DNA from: Lepturacanthus savala
Taxonomy: Eukaryota > Chordata > Actinopteri > Scombriformes > Trichiuridae
Direction of reading: 5' to 3'
DNA: 64,000 nucleotides
NCBI GenBank assembly: GCA_030544235.1
Contig: CM060467.1
Coordinates: 1,732,001-1,796,000 of the forward strand
Shown here piece by piece: positions 23,155 to 33,696 of this stretch (positions are counted from its first letter, which is position 1; the number at the start of each line of letters is the position of its first letter). The notes beneath the pieces are model-generated. The model was not told where the DNA came from. It was given only the letters and a program-made list of their open reading frames with translations, and did not search any database. Position numbers and translations under genes: made by a program.

Positions 23155-24295
23155 CGGAGGCGTCAAACTAAATTTAGCTCATGGGCCGGAGCTGTAAGAA
23201 TAAACGTATGTGGGATAACGTCAAAAATGTCCACATTTCTTGTAAAATAATGGTAGAAATGGACTTTCAAATGACATTTTAGAGACCTTGATGAATGCTT
23301 TCAAACTGTATTTTAAAACGTTTTGACTAAATATTTGTCACTGACCGATGAATCAATAATACTATACATACTATACTACTACAAACTATTTAAATACATA
23401 TTTTAGCTCTTGAGTCCTGAAAGATGCTCAATGACTTCACGTTTCTGTGAACAAACAGGAACTGGAACATTTTCTTTGACTTGATATCACATGTACACAG
23501 TTTATGTCCAACAAACAAGTGAGCAGATGAAATAGTAGATCTGTTGTTGAAGATTTCAGAGTTGTCTTTATTTGAGTGAGATTTATTATTATAGATTTAT
23601 TAGAGCCCTATATATATGTTACTGTATATATGTGACTTGCGTGAAGTTGTGATGTCACTACTATACAGTCACCCTCCACAGCCATTTAAAGAGGAGGAGG
23701 AAGAAGCTGGAGAAAAGAAGTGGAAAACTATACTGAGATGATCTTTGCTGCTTCAAATCTGGTTAGAGATGAAAAATTCACAATAAAACACAGGAAAGAA
23801 GAATATGGGACATTTAAATGGTAGAAAAATAATCAGTTAACTACCAACGACCCAAAAAAGATCAATTTACAGGAATCCAGTAATAGTTAACAACTTAGAC
23901 ATCCAGCTTTTCTGCAGTAATGGACTTAAATAAACCAAGTTTCTCTGGTTAATTAACCCCCGTCTGTATATCAGCATGGATGAAGCCTGATGTCTGGGTC
24001 TTTTCTAGGACTAGAGCTCTAGAGCTCAGCAGAACCCCATGATCTAGACCTAGTTAGTCAGATAATCCACATCCTACCTCTGGGCTGTCACATCATCATC
24101 TGTCACATTAAACTAGGACAATTTAGAGAAAAACTGAGCAAATCCAGTTGTTGTAAAACTTTAGACTGGTGGTGTTTATACAGTTAAGACACCTCATCAC
24201 CTCAGAGTTAATAAAACATACACTATACGTGTGATAGAACCCTTTAATGGGCCGGTTCTGGCCTCTGGGACTCATGTTTGACACCCGCGTCCTAA
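23155..24295 (+). mobile_element. Family H hAT-like element split by a nested repeat
   Basis: Left end 'ggcgtcaaactaaatttagc...catgggccgg' and right end 'aatgggccggttctggcctc...ctcatgtttgacacccg' correspond to the ends of the copy at 39668-40405. Internal wording 'gagtcctgaaagatgctcaa' and 'gacttcac' also matches. The middle is occupied by a reverse copy of family A (23590-24150), apparently a later insertion. Confidence 0.55.
23590..24150 (-). repeat. Family A interspersed repeat, copy 2, nested
   Basis: The reverse complement matches 14590-15165 and 51846-52655: 'gatgaaaaattcacaataaa', 'agacatccagcttttctgca', 'ccccgtctgtatatcagcat' and 'ctgatgtctgggtcttttct'. It retains the middle section with 'gttgtgatgtcactac', which copy 1 lacks. 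Confidence 0.75.
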
Positions 24296-24680
24296 CATCT
24301 GAGATCTGTTTCTGTGTTTTCTTCCTCGTCACTTCCTTCTGTGTAAACAGGGTGCGTTCTAGCGTCTTCTCCTCTTTTATTTTTCTCCTTTTGGACACAA
24401 AGTGCTTTGGGCCAAAGCAGCGACAGCCAGCGCTGCTTAGACCGATTCTGTCTCTGTCAGCGCCTCCGGACGCCCTGCGGGCCACGGGAGGAGATTCCAT
24501 CATACATGAGCAGTCTGCTGCCTCAGCTCTGGAACACCACTCCCTGTCTGTCGCCGTGGAAACACATCAATTAACTGCCGGTTCCACCTAATGGTCCCTG
24601 GAAATTCATCTTCAGCATTAACTGAGTCGTCAATGAAGAGAATGATGATAACATGATAGTTTGCTGTGTTACTGCTCAGG
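24296..24680. other. Single-copy block, candidate regulatory DNA
   Basis: GC-balanced complex sequence with no match in the window. Open frames on both strands (114 and 65 codons) have no recognisable domain. Confidence 0.35.
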
Positions 24681-24681
24681 C

Positions 24682-25195
24682 CTGGGCCATAAAACAATAT
24701 CAGTACATTTCATCAATATCTACTACATCAATAGTTCAATACAGTATCGATACAAACCAATGCTGCTGCTCATAAACATCATATTTCTATTGATAATCAA
24801 TCAATAATCAAGTATTTAATATAAAGTGGTCACATTCAGCTGTTTTTTTTTTCAAAAAATAGATAATTAGAAAAGATTAATAATCATTATTATAGAGTTT
24901 TTAGGTATTAAAAGTGGGTGATTAAGCATAGGATGCCTGCCAAATATTTAAAAGAATTATTTATGTCAATCAATATACAATAAACAAGCCAAGTTTAATA
25001 TAATATTCATAGTTTGTATAAAAAAAGCTAAAAGCTAAGGAAAGTCATTATTAATTTTCCATTCTATCCGACGGCCATTTTTAAGGTTGTAAACTGTTTT
25101 ATATGATGTGAACAAATAATTAACCTGCTATTTTATCTACATGACTTTATACAGTATTTGTATTTTTTTTATTTTCTTGAAAAGTTATGAACTTC
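24682..25195. repeat. Family E fragment and AT-rich DNA
   Basis: 24682-24790 ('ataaaacaatatcagtacat', 'caatgctgctgc', 'cataaacatcatatt') matches 55674-55805 and, more weakly, 44045-44110. The rest is AT-rich with TAAT/ATTA words and no recognised feature. Confidence 0.55.
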
Positions 25196-25317
25196 TCCCT
25201 TTAACCACTTCACCTATTTTCCAGTTTTCCTGCTATAAATGATAATAAAACTAGAATATCTCTACAACCATAAAAGTTTATGGACTGAAACCTGGAATCA
25301 AAAGAAATCTACAACAT
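25196..25317 (+). repeat. Family C interspersed repeat, truncated
   Basis: 'ttttcctgctataaatgata', 'ccataaaagtttatggact' and 'aatctacaacatgtag' match family C. It ends abruptly at a (TAGAA)n tract that begins the next element, so it was probably interrupted by that insertion. Confidence 0.7.
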
Positions 25318-25400
25318 GTAGAATAGAATAGAAATAGAATAGAAAGCCTTTATTGTCATTATTACACAAGGTACAATGAGATTTAAACATAAAGTGCACA
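25315..25400 (-). repeat. LINE-type 3' end with (TAGAA)n tail
   Basis: '(tagaa)n...gcctttattgtcattattac' followed by 'acaatgagatttaaaca' is the common fish non-LTR retrotransposon 3' end read on the opposite strand. No coding part is present. The family is not assigned from sequence alone. Confidence 0.5.
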
Positions 25401-25820
25401 CACTCTGCATACTACTCTTGCATTTACACCTATTTTCAGTAGCATTAATGTGAGGTGACTACAGTTACTTTGACAAAAATATTGCAAAAAAACAAATCTC
25501 TGCTGTTTTATCAATACGTAATTTAATGTTGTTGTAAAACTCAATGCTGCAGCTGTATCAGGAGTTTAGGATTCTAATTTTAGGTTACACCTGTCAGCAT
25601 ATTCTGGGTATACAAGTCGCCATTAAACTAAAAAATCCCCCAAATATTAAAGAAATTATCAATATCAATCAATACAAACTTTTAAAATACCCCCCAGCCC
25701 TATTACAACTACTACTGATCGAGGAGTGTATGAATGAATAATGTAGCCAGAACTCATAACTAAAGTTGTATTCCACAGAGTGAAGATTAAGTTGTTGTTG
25801 TTGTTGTTGTTTGTGAAGTG
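25401..25820. other. AT-rich noncoding DNA with a (GTT)n run
   Basis: No gene recognised. (TTG)n/(GTT)n, about seven units, at 25791-25812. 25610-25690 has words similar to 24930-24990, suggesting a diverged repeat. Confidence 0.35.
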
Positions 25821-26540
25821 CTGACCCCTCCCCTCCCTGTGATCTCAGTAATAAGAGCCAGACTGGCATGGAGCAGCAGGACAGTGATTAATGTGCTGCA
25901 GCTCGGCTGCCACGTCCTGGCACGCCGCGTCCTCCTCCTCGCTATCGACAGCTGGCTCTGCTTCTTCCTGCAGCGAGCAGGAGGACCAGTCTCCACTGTA
26001 ATAACAGCAGCAAATTACACTGTCTCCCCCCCCCACCCCCCACCCCCACCCTTCCTTTACCATATCATCTTCAAGGCGGGAGGAAGGGATGGAGGAGGGG
26101 GGGAGTGGCGGTTATGGCGGCGAGGGGAGATGTAGAGCGCAGCCGATTATCCCCTAATTAACGCTGATACCTCCCCCATGGACAATGTCCCATCTCATCA
26201 GTGGGCCGCGGCGTCTTAATGTTAGGTGCTAACTGCCTTCCTCGCATATGTCAGTCCTCGTTAAGGGACTCCGCCACGCCGTAATGTCCTCCCGTTTAAT
26301 GGCTTGTAAAAAGATGGTTAACGCTCACTATTTGGCTTCCCTCCTCTCTCTCTCTCTCTCTGACAGATACAGTATGATCGAGGAGTCTTCGGGGGGGGGG
26401 GTTAATTGCAGGCGAGTACCTCTGTGTTTGAAGTGAGATATTTGAGAGAAGGTACGTGATTGGCTGGATATCGTTAACGCCGTTAAAACCAGTCGTAGCC
26501 ACGACTCAGTGATGGGTGAGAGTGAAGGTCTGAACTCCAC
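25821..26540. other. Single-copy GC-balanced block, candidate regulatory DNA
   Basis: Complex sequence with no match in the window. It includes C-rich (26027-26052), CT (26341-26362) and G-run (26391-26401) tracts. The frames across it (up to 105 codons) are low in complexity or lack domains. 26130-26330 is the cleanest part and a reasonable candidate for a conserved element. Confidence 0.4.
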
Positions 26541-27060
26541 TTAACTCAACTTTATTTATAAAACGCTTTAAAACAACCACAGCTGAGACAAAACAATGAA
26601 TAATAACTCATATGAAGTTGGAAATTATTAGTTGGGTAAAGTTTATTCATAGCACATTTAAACAACAAGGTAATTTAAATTCCTTTATATAAAACATTAA
26701 AACAATATGATACAACTTAAAACAGTTGATTGTAAGGGGGAAAATCATGAACATTGATTAAAAATAAATTCAAAGAAATGTTAATTAAAAACGTCATACG
26801 ATTTAAAAACAGTTGCTTAAAGGGAATATTTGGCTCCAAAAACAATTGTTTTATATTTGTTTAATTGGAGAAAGTGTTTTTATAGGATTATAAACTCCTG
26901 GTGATATAATGATGTAAATTTGTGTGTCATCTGCATAATTGTGATAATTTATTTTGTTTACTTTCATAATGTTTGCTAGTGGGAGCATGTAAATGTTGAT
27001 AGTAGAGGCCCCGGGATTGAACCTTGGGGGACGCCACAGGTTATTATCTGTATGTTCAAA
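26541..27060 (-). mobile_element. Truncated L2-type LINE remnant
   Basis: On the minus strand, reverse-transcriptase motifs at about 27040-26840 are followed downstream by AT-rich DNA and two 3'-end-like tails in the reverse direction ('actcaactttatttataaaa' at 26543, 'aaagtttattcatagcacat' at 26638). Two tails suggest a second short insertion or a duplication of the 3' end. Confidence 0.6.
26840..27040 (-). pseudogene. LINE reverse transcriptase fragment (broken)
   Basis: The minus strand encodes GVPQGSIPGPLL (27038-27003), then after a one-base frameshift NIYMLPLANIMKV and YADDTQIY. The YADD active-site box is at 26937-26926. These are the palm-domain motifs of a non-LTR retrotransposon reverse transcriptase of the L2/CR1 type, which copies its RNA into DNA at the target. 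The GVPQGS and YADD boxes have the usual spacing. The frameshift, stops and missing ends make it inactive. Confidence 0.8.
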
Positions 27061-27620
27061 TATATAATAAATCTGTTATAACTATTTAATAGATGAATAG
27101 TGAACTGTTAATTAATGAGGTATTAATCACTTATAAGTGTTTCTTAAGGATTTATAATGATGCTGTATAGATATATAGTTAATATAGTTAATAGACATTA
27201 ATAAACTGTTAGTAAATACGTTATAAAAGACTCATTAACTGTATGTTAACGATTATATCGATATATTATAAGTGAATTAACTACTAATGACTTAAATATT
27301 ATTTAAGTTCATAGTTTATTTATAACAGTTAATACTAACAGTTAATAAAATATAACAAAATATTAACTCTTAGTCATTTATAACTATTTAAATACCAGTT
27401 TATTAATGGTCATCTCTCCTGTTTTGTAAATTAAAGGTTATTTAATCATGTAAATGGAGAAATTTATAGGTGTTTATTGGTCCAGGCCACTTGATGTGGC
27501 CCATGAATGACATTGACTCCCTTGACTTAACAAGTCAATAATACCTCATCAATTAACAGTTTACTAATTATCTATTAACTAGTTATAACACCTAGTTATT
27601 ATAAACTGTTACCAGTAGTT
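27061..27620. repeat. AT-rich repeat of TTAATAAACTGTTA-like words
   Basis: Dense variants of 'gttaataaactgtta', 'tataactatttaa' and 'ataaactgttacc', partly in inverted orientation. They are reminiscent of fish DNA-transposon ends with 'taataaa...gttacc'. Interrupted by more complex sequence at about 27440-27530. No coding content. Confidence 0.45.
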
Positions 27621-28500
27621 GTCCCTGCTCTAAATGATTCATCAAACCAACATTCTTCATTAATAAAACTCCAGCTATTCTGTAATCGTGGAACAATGAT
27701 CAGTGACAACATCCCCCAACACCCACATCAGCAATTAAATGTATTCCTTCTGAAGTTCACTCCGGTATTCATTAACCAATAACCACGTCTTGGAAATCTA
27801 TTACGCGGCATAAGTTTACTCCGCCATTAGTCGGCAGAGGCAGTAAAAGCAAATGACCTGTCACGTCTTCACAAGACAACGGCAGAATTCTGCTAATGTC
27901 AAGAGCCGAGCTGCTTCTCCCTCCCTCTCTCCCCCCATCTATGCATTCTTGTTGTATTATGAAAAAGCAAACATGATTATTTTTGATTTCCCGTTTGCCT
28001 GAGCAGTACATTTGGCCCACCCCTCTCTCCCCGACCCGCTTGATTGAGGGCTAATGAAAAAGCTGTCCTGAGCGTCGCTCCCTTCCTGTATCCATTAAGA
28101 ATAATTAGACGGGAACAATTTTGATGCCTGTAACCTCGGCGAGTGTGGCTAATGGTGTTATAAATTGCTCCTTGTCCTGGGCCCTGCAAGCATTGGCGCG
28201 CGGCGGTGGGGGCGAGACGCTTAATTCAAAAGCACTCTGTCAACAGCACTGATTTGTGTGGTTAATGAGAGAGTTTAAAACAACAGGCACAGCTCATGCA
28301 TCCTAATGCCGATGGCAGGAGCAGGTTCGATAAAGAGGCTTGTCCACCATAATTAGCCGCGACAAACGTCCAGGATTAAGAGACAGGGGGCCGGACAGAG
28401 CACGCCCTCTAAAAACGGGACCTGGTCGCTATGCTGGGATCCTCACTGCAACAGCACGAGGAGCTGTTGTGTAATTTGTACAGTTTTATATTTAGGAGTC
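27621..28500. other. Single-copy block, candidate regulatory DNA
   Basis: 27760-28440 has mixed GC and is not repeated in the window. It contains several TAAT/ATTA cores (for example near 28110, 28225 and 28350). Minus-strand frames of 82 and 70 codons lack domains. This is among the best candidates for a conserved noncoding element. Confidence 0.4.
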
Positions 28501-28502
28501 AT

Positions 28503-28690
28503 CATGTTAGAGCTGCAACTGATGAACTGTTCTGAGAGTTGATTAATCGATTAGTTGGTTCATAAAATGGTGTAAAATGTGTTTCCTAAAGCTGAAGATT
28601 CAACCTAAAATGTCTTTTTTTGTTCACAAAATTAAAATAATGAATCAATTAGTTGTTTGGTTCATTAAATGTTGTACAATAGCATCAACC
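28503..28690 (-). repeat. Family M, reverse partial copies
   Basis: Starts 'agagctgcaactgatgaact'; contains 'gctgaagattcaacctaaaa' and 'atgtctttttttgt'. The left neighbour is a 25-bp stretch also found next to the copy at 31205. Confidence 0.7.
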
Positions 28691-28945
28691 AACACAAACC
28701 CATTTTACGTTATTTGGTCTCATTACATTTAATAGTTGATAGTTTCTCTCCTCTCATATCATCTCTTTTGTTCTGAGAACTTGAGCTGCCATCTTTTATT
28801 TTATAATTCATCGTAATATTTGAGTGAGAGAAGGCTCCATCCAACAGGGAAACATAGACTCATCCAACTGAATCTCCTCCACTGATCTTCCCGACAGTTT
28901 TTCCTCATTTTCTGTCTTAGTGGTGAAGATAAGGAACAAAAACAT
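28691..28945. other. AT-rich noncoding DNA
   Basis: No feature recognised. Confidence 0.3.
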
Positions 28946-29470
28946 GGGTTTTTACTGCAGGTTCTGACACAAATGTGAAAAAAATTCATCTAAAGAGACA
29001 GAGAAATAAGAGAAATACACTTTTTTTAACATGTTGATGTAAAACATTTGTCTTAGCAATAAAATTCTGTGTCAATTGTGTAAATATAGTTTTCTGCCTC
29101 ATCACTCACTACCTTTGCATCTTAAATACTTGTAGTTTCCTTTAAAAATTTGCCTTTCAAATGCTTTTTTTTGCATAAGAATGTCTGTGATTGCTGCTAA
29201 AATCTTGATAGCGATAAAATTAATTGGATTTTTTTAGACTTGTTACCTGTTTATTTGGAATTTCTGACCTTAATAATGTACAGAAGAAGCAACGTTATGG
29301 TCTTTAGTGTGATGTTGGTATTGTTGCAGCCATTTTAAAGAACAAACAAAGGGTATATCTGTGAAAAAGGCTGATGTCTTGTCTCTTTGGATGAACTTAT
29401 TCCTTTGGTCCAAAGGTTCTTTTACACCAAAACAGACATTTGTGTCAGAACTTGTAGTAAAATGTCCCTT
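28946..29470. mobile_element. MITE-like element with inverted ends
   Basis: 28950-29005 ('ttttactgcaggttctgaca', 'caaatgtg', 'ttcatctaaagagaca') recurs as the reverse complement at about 29385-29465 ('tgtctctttggatgaactta', 'acatttgtgtcagaacttg', 'tagtaaaa'). This gives inverted repeats of about 60-80 bp around a 380-bp AT-rich middle without coding capacity. The superfamily is unknown and no clear target duplication was found. Confidence 0.5.
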
Positions 29471-30353
29471 AACAGTCTCTGTCCCCTCCACCTGTCCACA
29501 CTCGATTTATCTCTCTTTTTAAAAAAAAAAAAAAGAATTTCCCTTCTGGTTTGTTGTTTCCAGAACACAAAAACCCTTTTCTCATTTTTGTCCACTTTCT
29601 ACTCTTTCTTTTTCTTTTTTTTCCATCCTGACAGTGAGTGGGTCGGACGGCTGTTTGCCTGCTGGTTAAAAGGCCTCGGGCTAAGAAGAGGGAGAGAGTC
29701 ATAAAAATTTAGCGATGCCGGAAAGCTGTCCCTTAGTGCCAAATTAGAGAATTAGAATGGTAAATGGAGAACAGAAGGATCATCAGAGACGAGAACCTGA
29801 AGAAGGTGCACGTGTCCAATTAGATTTGGTATAATAGCCGAAGCAGAAACGATTAGAACGAGGGTAACTTTCATCCTCTGATATGTTTTAATCGGCGGCG
29901 TTGTGCAGAAGGTCTTCCAGAGGACTCTGTCTGTGCTGCTGTAATGGATGGAGAAGGAGAGTGGCTAAGCTAGGCCCACTTTAAAAGGTGTTCAATTCCC
30001 CTGTAAATGAATGCTGACATGATTAATTGAGCATTGCAAATGGTAAAGTCTGAAACCCACACCTCAAAAAAAAAGATACACACAGACACTGAAACGCCTC
30101 TGCACAAACGTGTAAAAAATCACACACACACAGATGCACAAAAACCAATAAACACAAGCATGCATGAGTGTGTGTGTACACACACACTCACACACACACT
30201 CCTCGCCTCCCTCGTCCTACTTCCACGTGTCTTGCCCAACACAAATGACTTGATGGGCAGTTAAATGCAGGGGTCGAGGGTTAAATGAACACCGTTGTTT
30301 ATGAGGATGCGGTGTGAATCCATTTGCATTCTAATATTCTCTCTATTCTGAAC
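29471..30353. other. Single-copy noncoding block
   Basis: An A14 run lies at about 29521-29534. 29640-30030 is complex and single-copy in the window, a possible conserved element. 30040-30210 is CA-rich. No gene recognised. Confidence 0.35.

Positions 30354-30354
<1 letters not shown>

Positions 30355-30393
<39 letters not shown>
30355..30393. repeat. (AC)n microsatellite
   Basis: About 19 uninterrupted AC units. Confidence 0.95.
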
Positions 30394-30395
<2 letters not shown>

Positions 30396-31183
30396 CACTG
30401 GCCTGTTACTGGCAAAAAAAAGAAAGGGGAGGGAGAGGAAGCAGGAGGGAGATGACTGGTGGACGGCTTGTTTTAAAATCCCATTATCAAGTTATTTATG
30501 GAATTCATGGCCCGACAACCTCTGTGACCTTGTTTTGTTAAACATGAACCAGACACGATTCCGGCACGTGGCGCTGCCTATTAGCTTTTGTTTTCAATAG
30601 CCTTAAAATGTCAGCAACTTCAATCATCCCCTGGGCAGCTTCCTCACACTTGTGTGTGTTTTTTGGCCCTCGTCAAATGGACACATGGTGCACGTGCGTG
30701 CAAGTCATAGGAAAACACGCGTCTTAGCATAGAAATGTACACAGAATTCAGAAAATGCAAACACGAATGCATGTTCCAGCTCCGTCTCAGTCTAACCGAA
30801 GCGTCCAGACAGACGTAATCCCGTCCCAGACCAGACCCCATTACCCCTCGTCTGTTTGTGTTTGTTTGAAATTTAACCCCATCTTTATGGCTAGTCATGG
30901 GCTAAGAGACACGCAGGGATGGAAACCATGCAAATCCTAACAACCTCTTTACCCTAATGCTCCTGTTTAAACATGGAAGGCCCATTCGTTTCCCTTCAGC
31001 TCTGGGCATCGCTGCATCGGTGGAGGACCGCTCATTACATGTGGACAAACTGAAGGATTATTCAGAGACGCTGCTCTGCCTGTTTCATGTGCTGCAGCCG
31101 GGGGGTCGGCGAGCAGATAAAGTGGTTTATGAGGTTTCCTGCAAAGACAAACTTCATTTCAAGGGGCTGAAATGTTCGTGTGT
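30394..31183. other. Single-copy block, candidate regulatory DNA
   Basis: GC-balanced, not repeated in the window. 30470-30640 and 30930-31160 are complex. Open frames of 61 to 89 codons show no domain. I see no splice-site-bounded exon that I would support. Confidence 0.35.
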
Positions 31184-31204
31184 TTGTACAGTTTTATATT
31201 TAGG

Positions 31205-31815
31205 GGTCGTTTGGTTCGTAACATGATGTAAAATGTCGATCATTGTTTCCCAAAGCTGAAAACAAGAGTCCACAACCCAAAGATCATCAGTTTAATTATT
31301 ATAGAAGACTAAATAAACCAGGAAATAATCAGAGAAGAGAAGCTGGAACCAGAGAATTTGGACACTTTCTTCTTAAAAATGACTCAAATCAATTACCAAA
31401 CTAGTTGGTGATTAATCTAATAGTTGAAAACTAAATGATTAATCGACTAATCGTTGCAGCTCTGGTCACATGAATCAAACATGTCTGATTTTAATTCATT
31501 TTCTTAGAGGAAACCATTTGACAAAGCTGAAAATGAATCTGAACAGATCAGAACCTGACTAATTACATTCAGACTGCAGGGCTTCATGTTCAATTAGGAT
31601 TTCAAATCGATTAATCGATTCCATAAATAGTTGGTAATGTAATAGTTGACTAATCTAATAATTGTACCAGCCAAAGATCATCAGTTTACTATTATATAAG
31701 ACTATAGAAACAGAAAATATCCATAAAAGAGAAGCTGGAACCAGAGAATTTGAACATTTTCATCTTAAAAGTGACTGATCGATTATTCGATTATCAACTA
31801 ATCATCGCAGCTCTA
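31205..31815 (-). repeat. Family M, two reverse copies
   Basis: 31205-31465 and about 31600-31815, both with 'gaagctggaaccagagaatt' and 'aaagatcatcagttta' and ending 'atcgttgcagctct' / 'atcatcgcagctct'. They are separated by about 130 bp of single-copy sequence. Confidence 0.8.
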
Positions 31816-33695
31816 CTTTGAGTATTTTTGGAATTAATATTCCCTTTTTCTGGGTTTTTTTTGGAAACAGGTACTCTACATCATGCTGCATCACACAAAG
31901 AAACAACTTGTGGAAAAAAAAACTCCACAGAGAACAAGGAAATAGAATTCTGAAAGCGAAGTTTTTGCTGCAGATTCTGCTTTCGTATTCACACTAAACT
32001 TCATCAACTCAGCACCTGAGAAACAGAAACTCTGGAAAGTTTTGGGTAACCGCTAAGCCTCTATTCCTTATTTTGCCTCCTACTTAATTAACCCATTCCA
32101 TTTATAAACATCCTATGACTATTCCTGTGATAATAAAGGACCGAGGCGACGGATTCCTTACAGTTCCGTCTCCTCTTTTTCTTGTTATTTGCGCACAAAA
32201 CTCTCACAAAGCTGCCGCCATTGGCAAAGAGTAAGTATTTGAAGAGAGCAAAAGTAACATGGAGCCCAGACTGCCCCTGTGTGTCTTACATTATTCAACG
32301 AGGCCCGAGCTGTGAGGCATAGAAGATTAAATCCCCCACATTCTAACATATGCCAGCTAAAAGACTTTAACACTGGTGTGGGCCAGCGCCACCAGGCAAA
32401 AAACAGACTAAAACAACAGTTAAGCAGCTCTTGTGTACTTCACGATACTTTTCTAACCCTTTGAGGAGATCAAGCCTAACACTGATTAACATTTAGTAAT
32501 CAAATATGGCAGCTATAGGTCTGCCACAGGCCAAACTTCACCACTCAATGTCAATCCATTATATATTGGCTAAGAAATATAGTTAATTGAATACATTATC
32601 CTTGGGTTTGTGGGCTGCCTGCAACGCTGCCATTGACCAGAAGTGAAAACCCAGCGATGGATCCACCAACCGTGTCAGAGGGCGGTTTCACCCCCCCTAG
32701 TCTCTTCCTTTTACCTTTTTACACTTTTATGAAGCGGATTCCTAAAACCAACAGGATATACATACATTTTTTGCCGCATTTATAGCATTTTCAACCTGGG
32801 CGGACATGTTTTGGAGTCAATTTGCATCTTCCTGAAACGGTTTTCGCGTCTAAATGCATCTTTCCATCGACTTTATATGCAACGGAGTTGCCTGAAAATC
32901 TCTGAAACTTATTCATTGCGCACTGTAGGTATAATATTGAAGAACTGATTTCAGCCTCTCTCTCTTTGAAAAGTAGAGCTCATCTGTAATAGTCACGGAC
33001 ACTTTAAGGGTTTCGATTAATTCAGAAATCAGTTCCCGCGGTGGCCTTCAGGTTAAAGTACTGCTCCAAGTTGGACCCTGATATGGATCTTTGTTCCATT
33101 TCTCCTCATTTTACTACATTTCCAGTCATCTCTTTACTATATTTTCTAATACATTATCCCAAAATGTAATAAAAACAGCTGTAATTACAGCTCATGCACA
33201 TCTGGAATCCACACATCTGACACATTCATCCACCAAATGTGAGGCAGTAATGGCTTTAAAACAGTTATGAGAACTCGCACATTGATTCACATATAATAAA
33301 TTAACCGGCAGTGCCTGATGTTTTCTAATATAGTTCCAGCTCTTCTTAAATTTGAGAAATTCTATCTCTCCAGTCTGTTGGGGAAATCATAGACGTGCTG
33401 CTAAAAAAATAAAACGACGACAAAAAGTAATAACCAGATAATTCTCTACCCATCATGCATTATTCTCACCTGAGTGGTGGTTTCCTCTTGTTGAGGACTC
33501 AATGAATGGATTCAGCAAACTGACATTTACTGTATAACTCATCATATAGAGGTAAAGTTTAACTCTCCTCCATCAGATGTGAATGCAGCTTGGCCTGTAT
33601 GTCCAGTGCAGGACGTCTTCAATGAGTTTAATCAAGATTAATTCAACAAAATTTGATTTATGGTGAATTTTATTCTAAGTCCTGAGCCCTTTTTA
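31816..33695. other. Single-copy block, candidate regulatory DNA
   Basis: Nearly 1.9 kb without recognised repeats. 32080-32400 and 32620-33060 are complex with mixed GC. 33100-33600 is AT-rich. Open frames (61-62 codons) show no domain. The length free of repeats is unusual in this window and may reflect constraint. Confidence 0.4.
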
Positions 33696-33696
33696 A

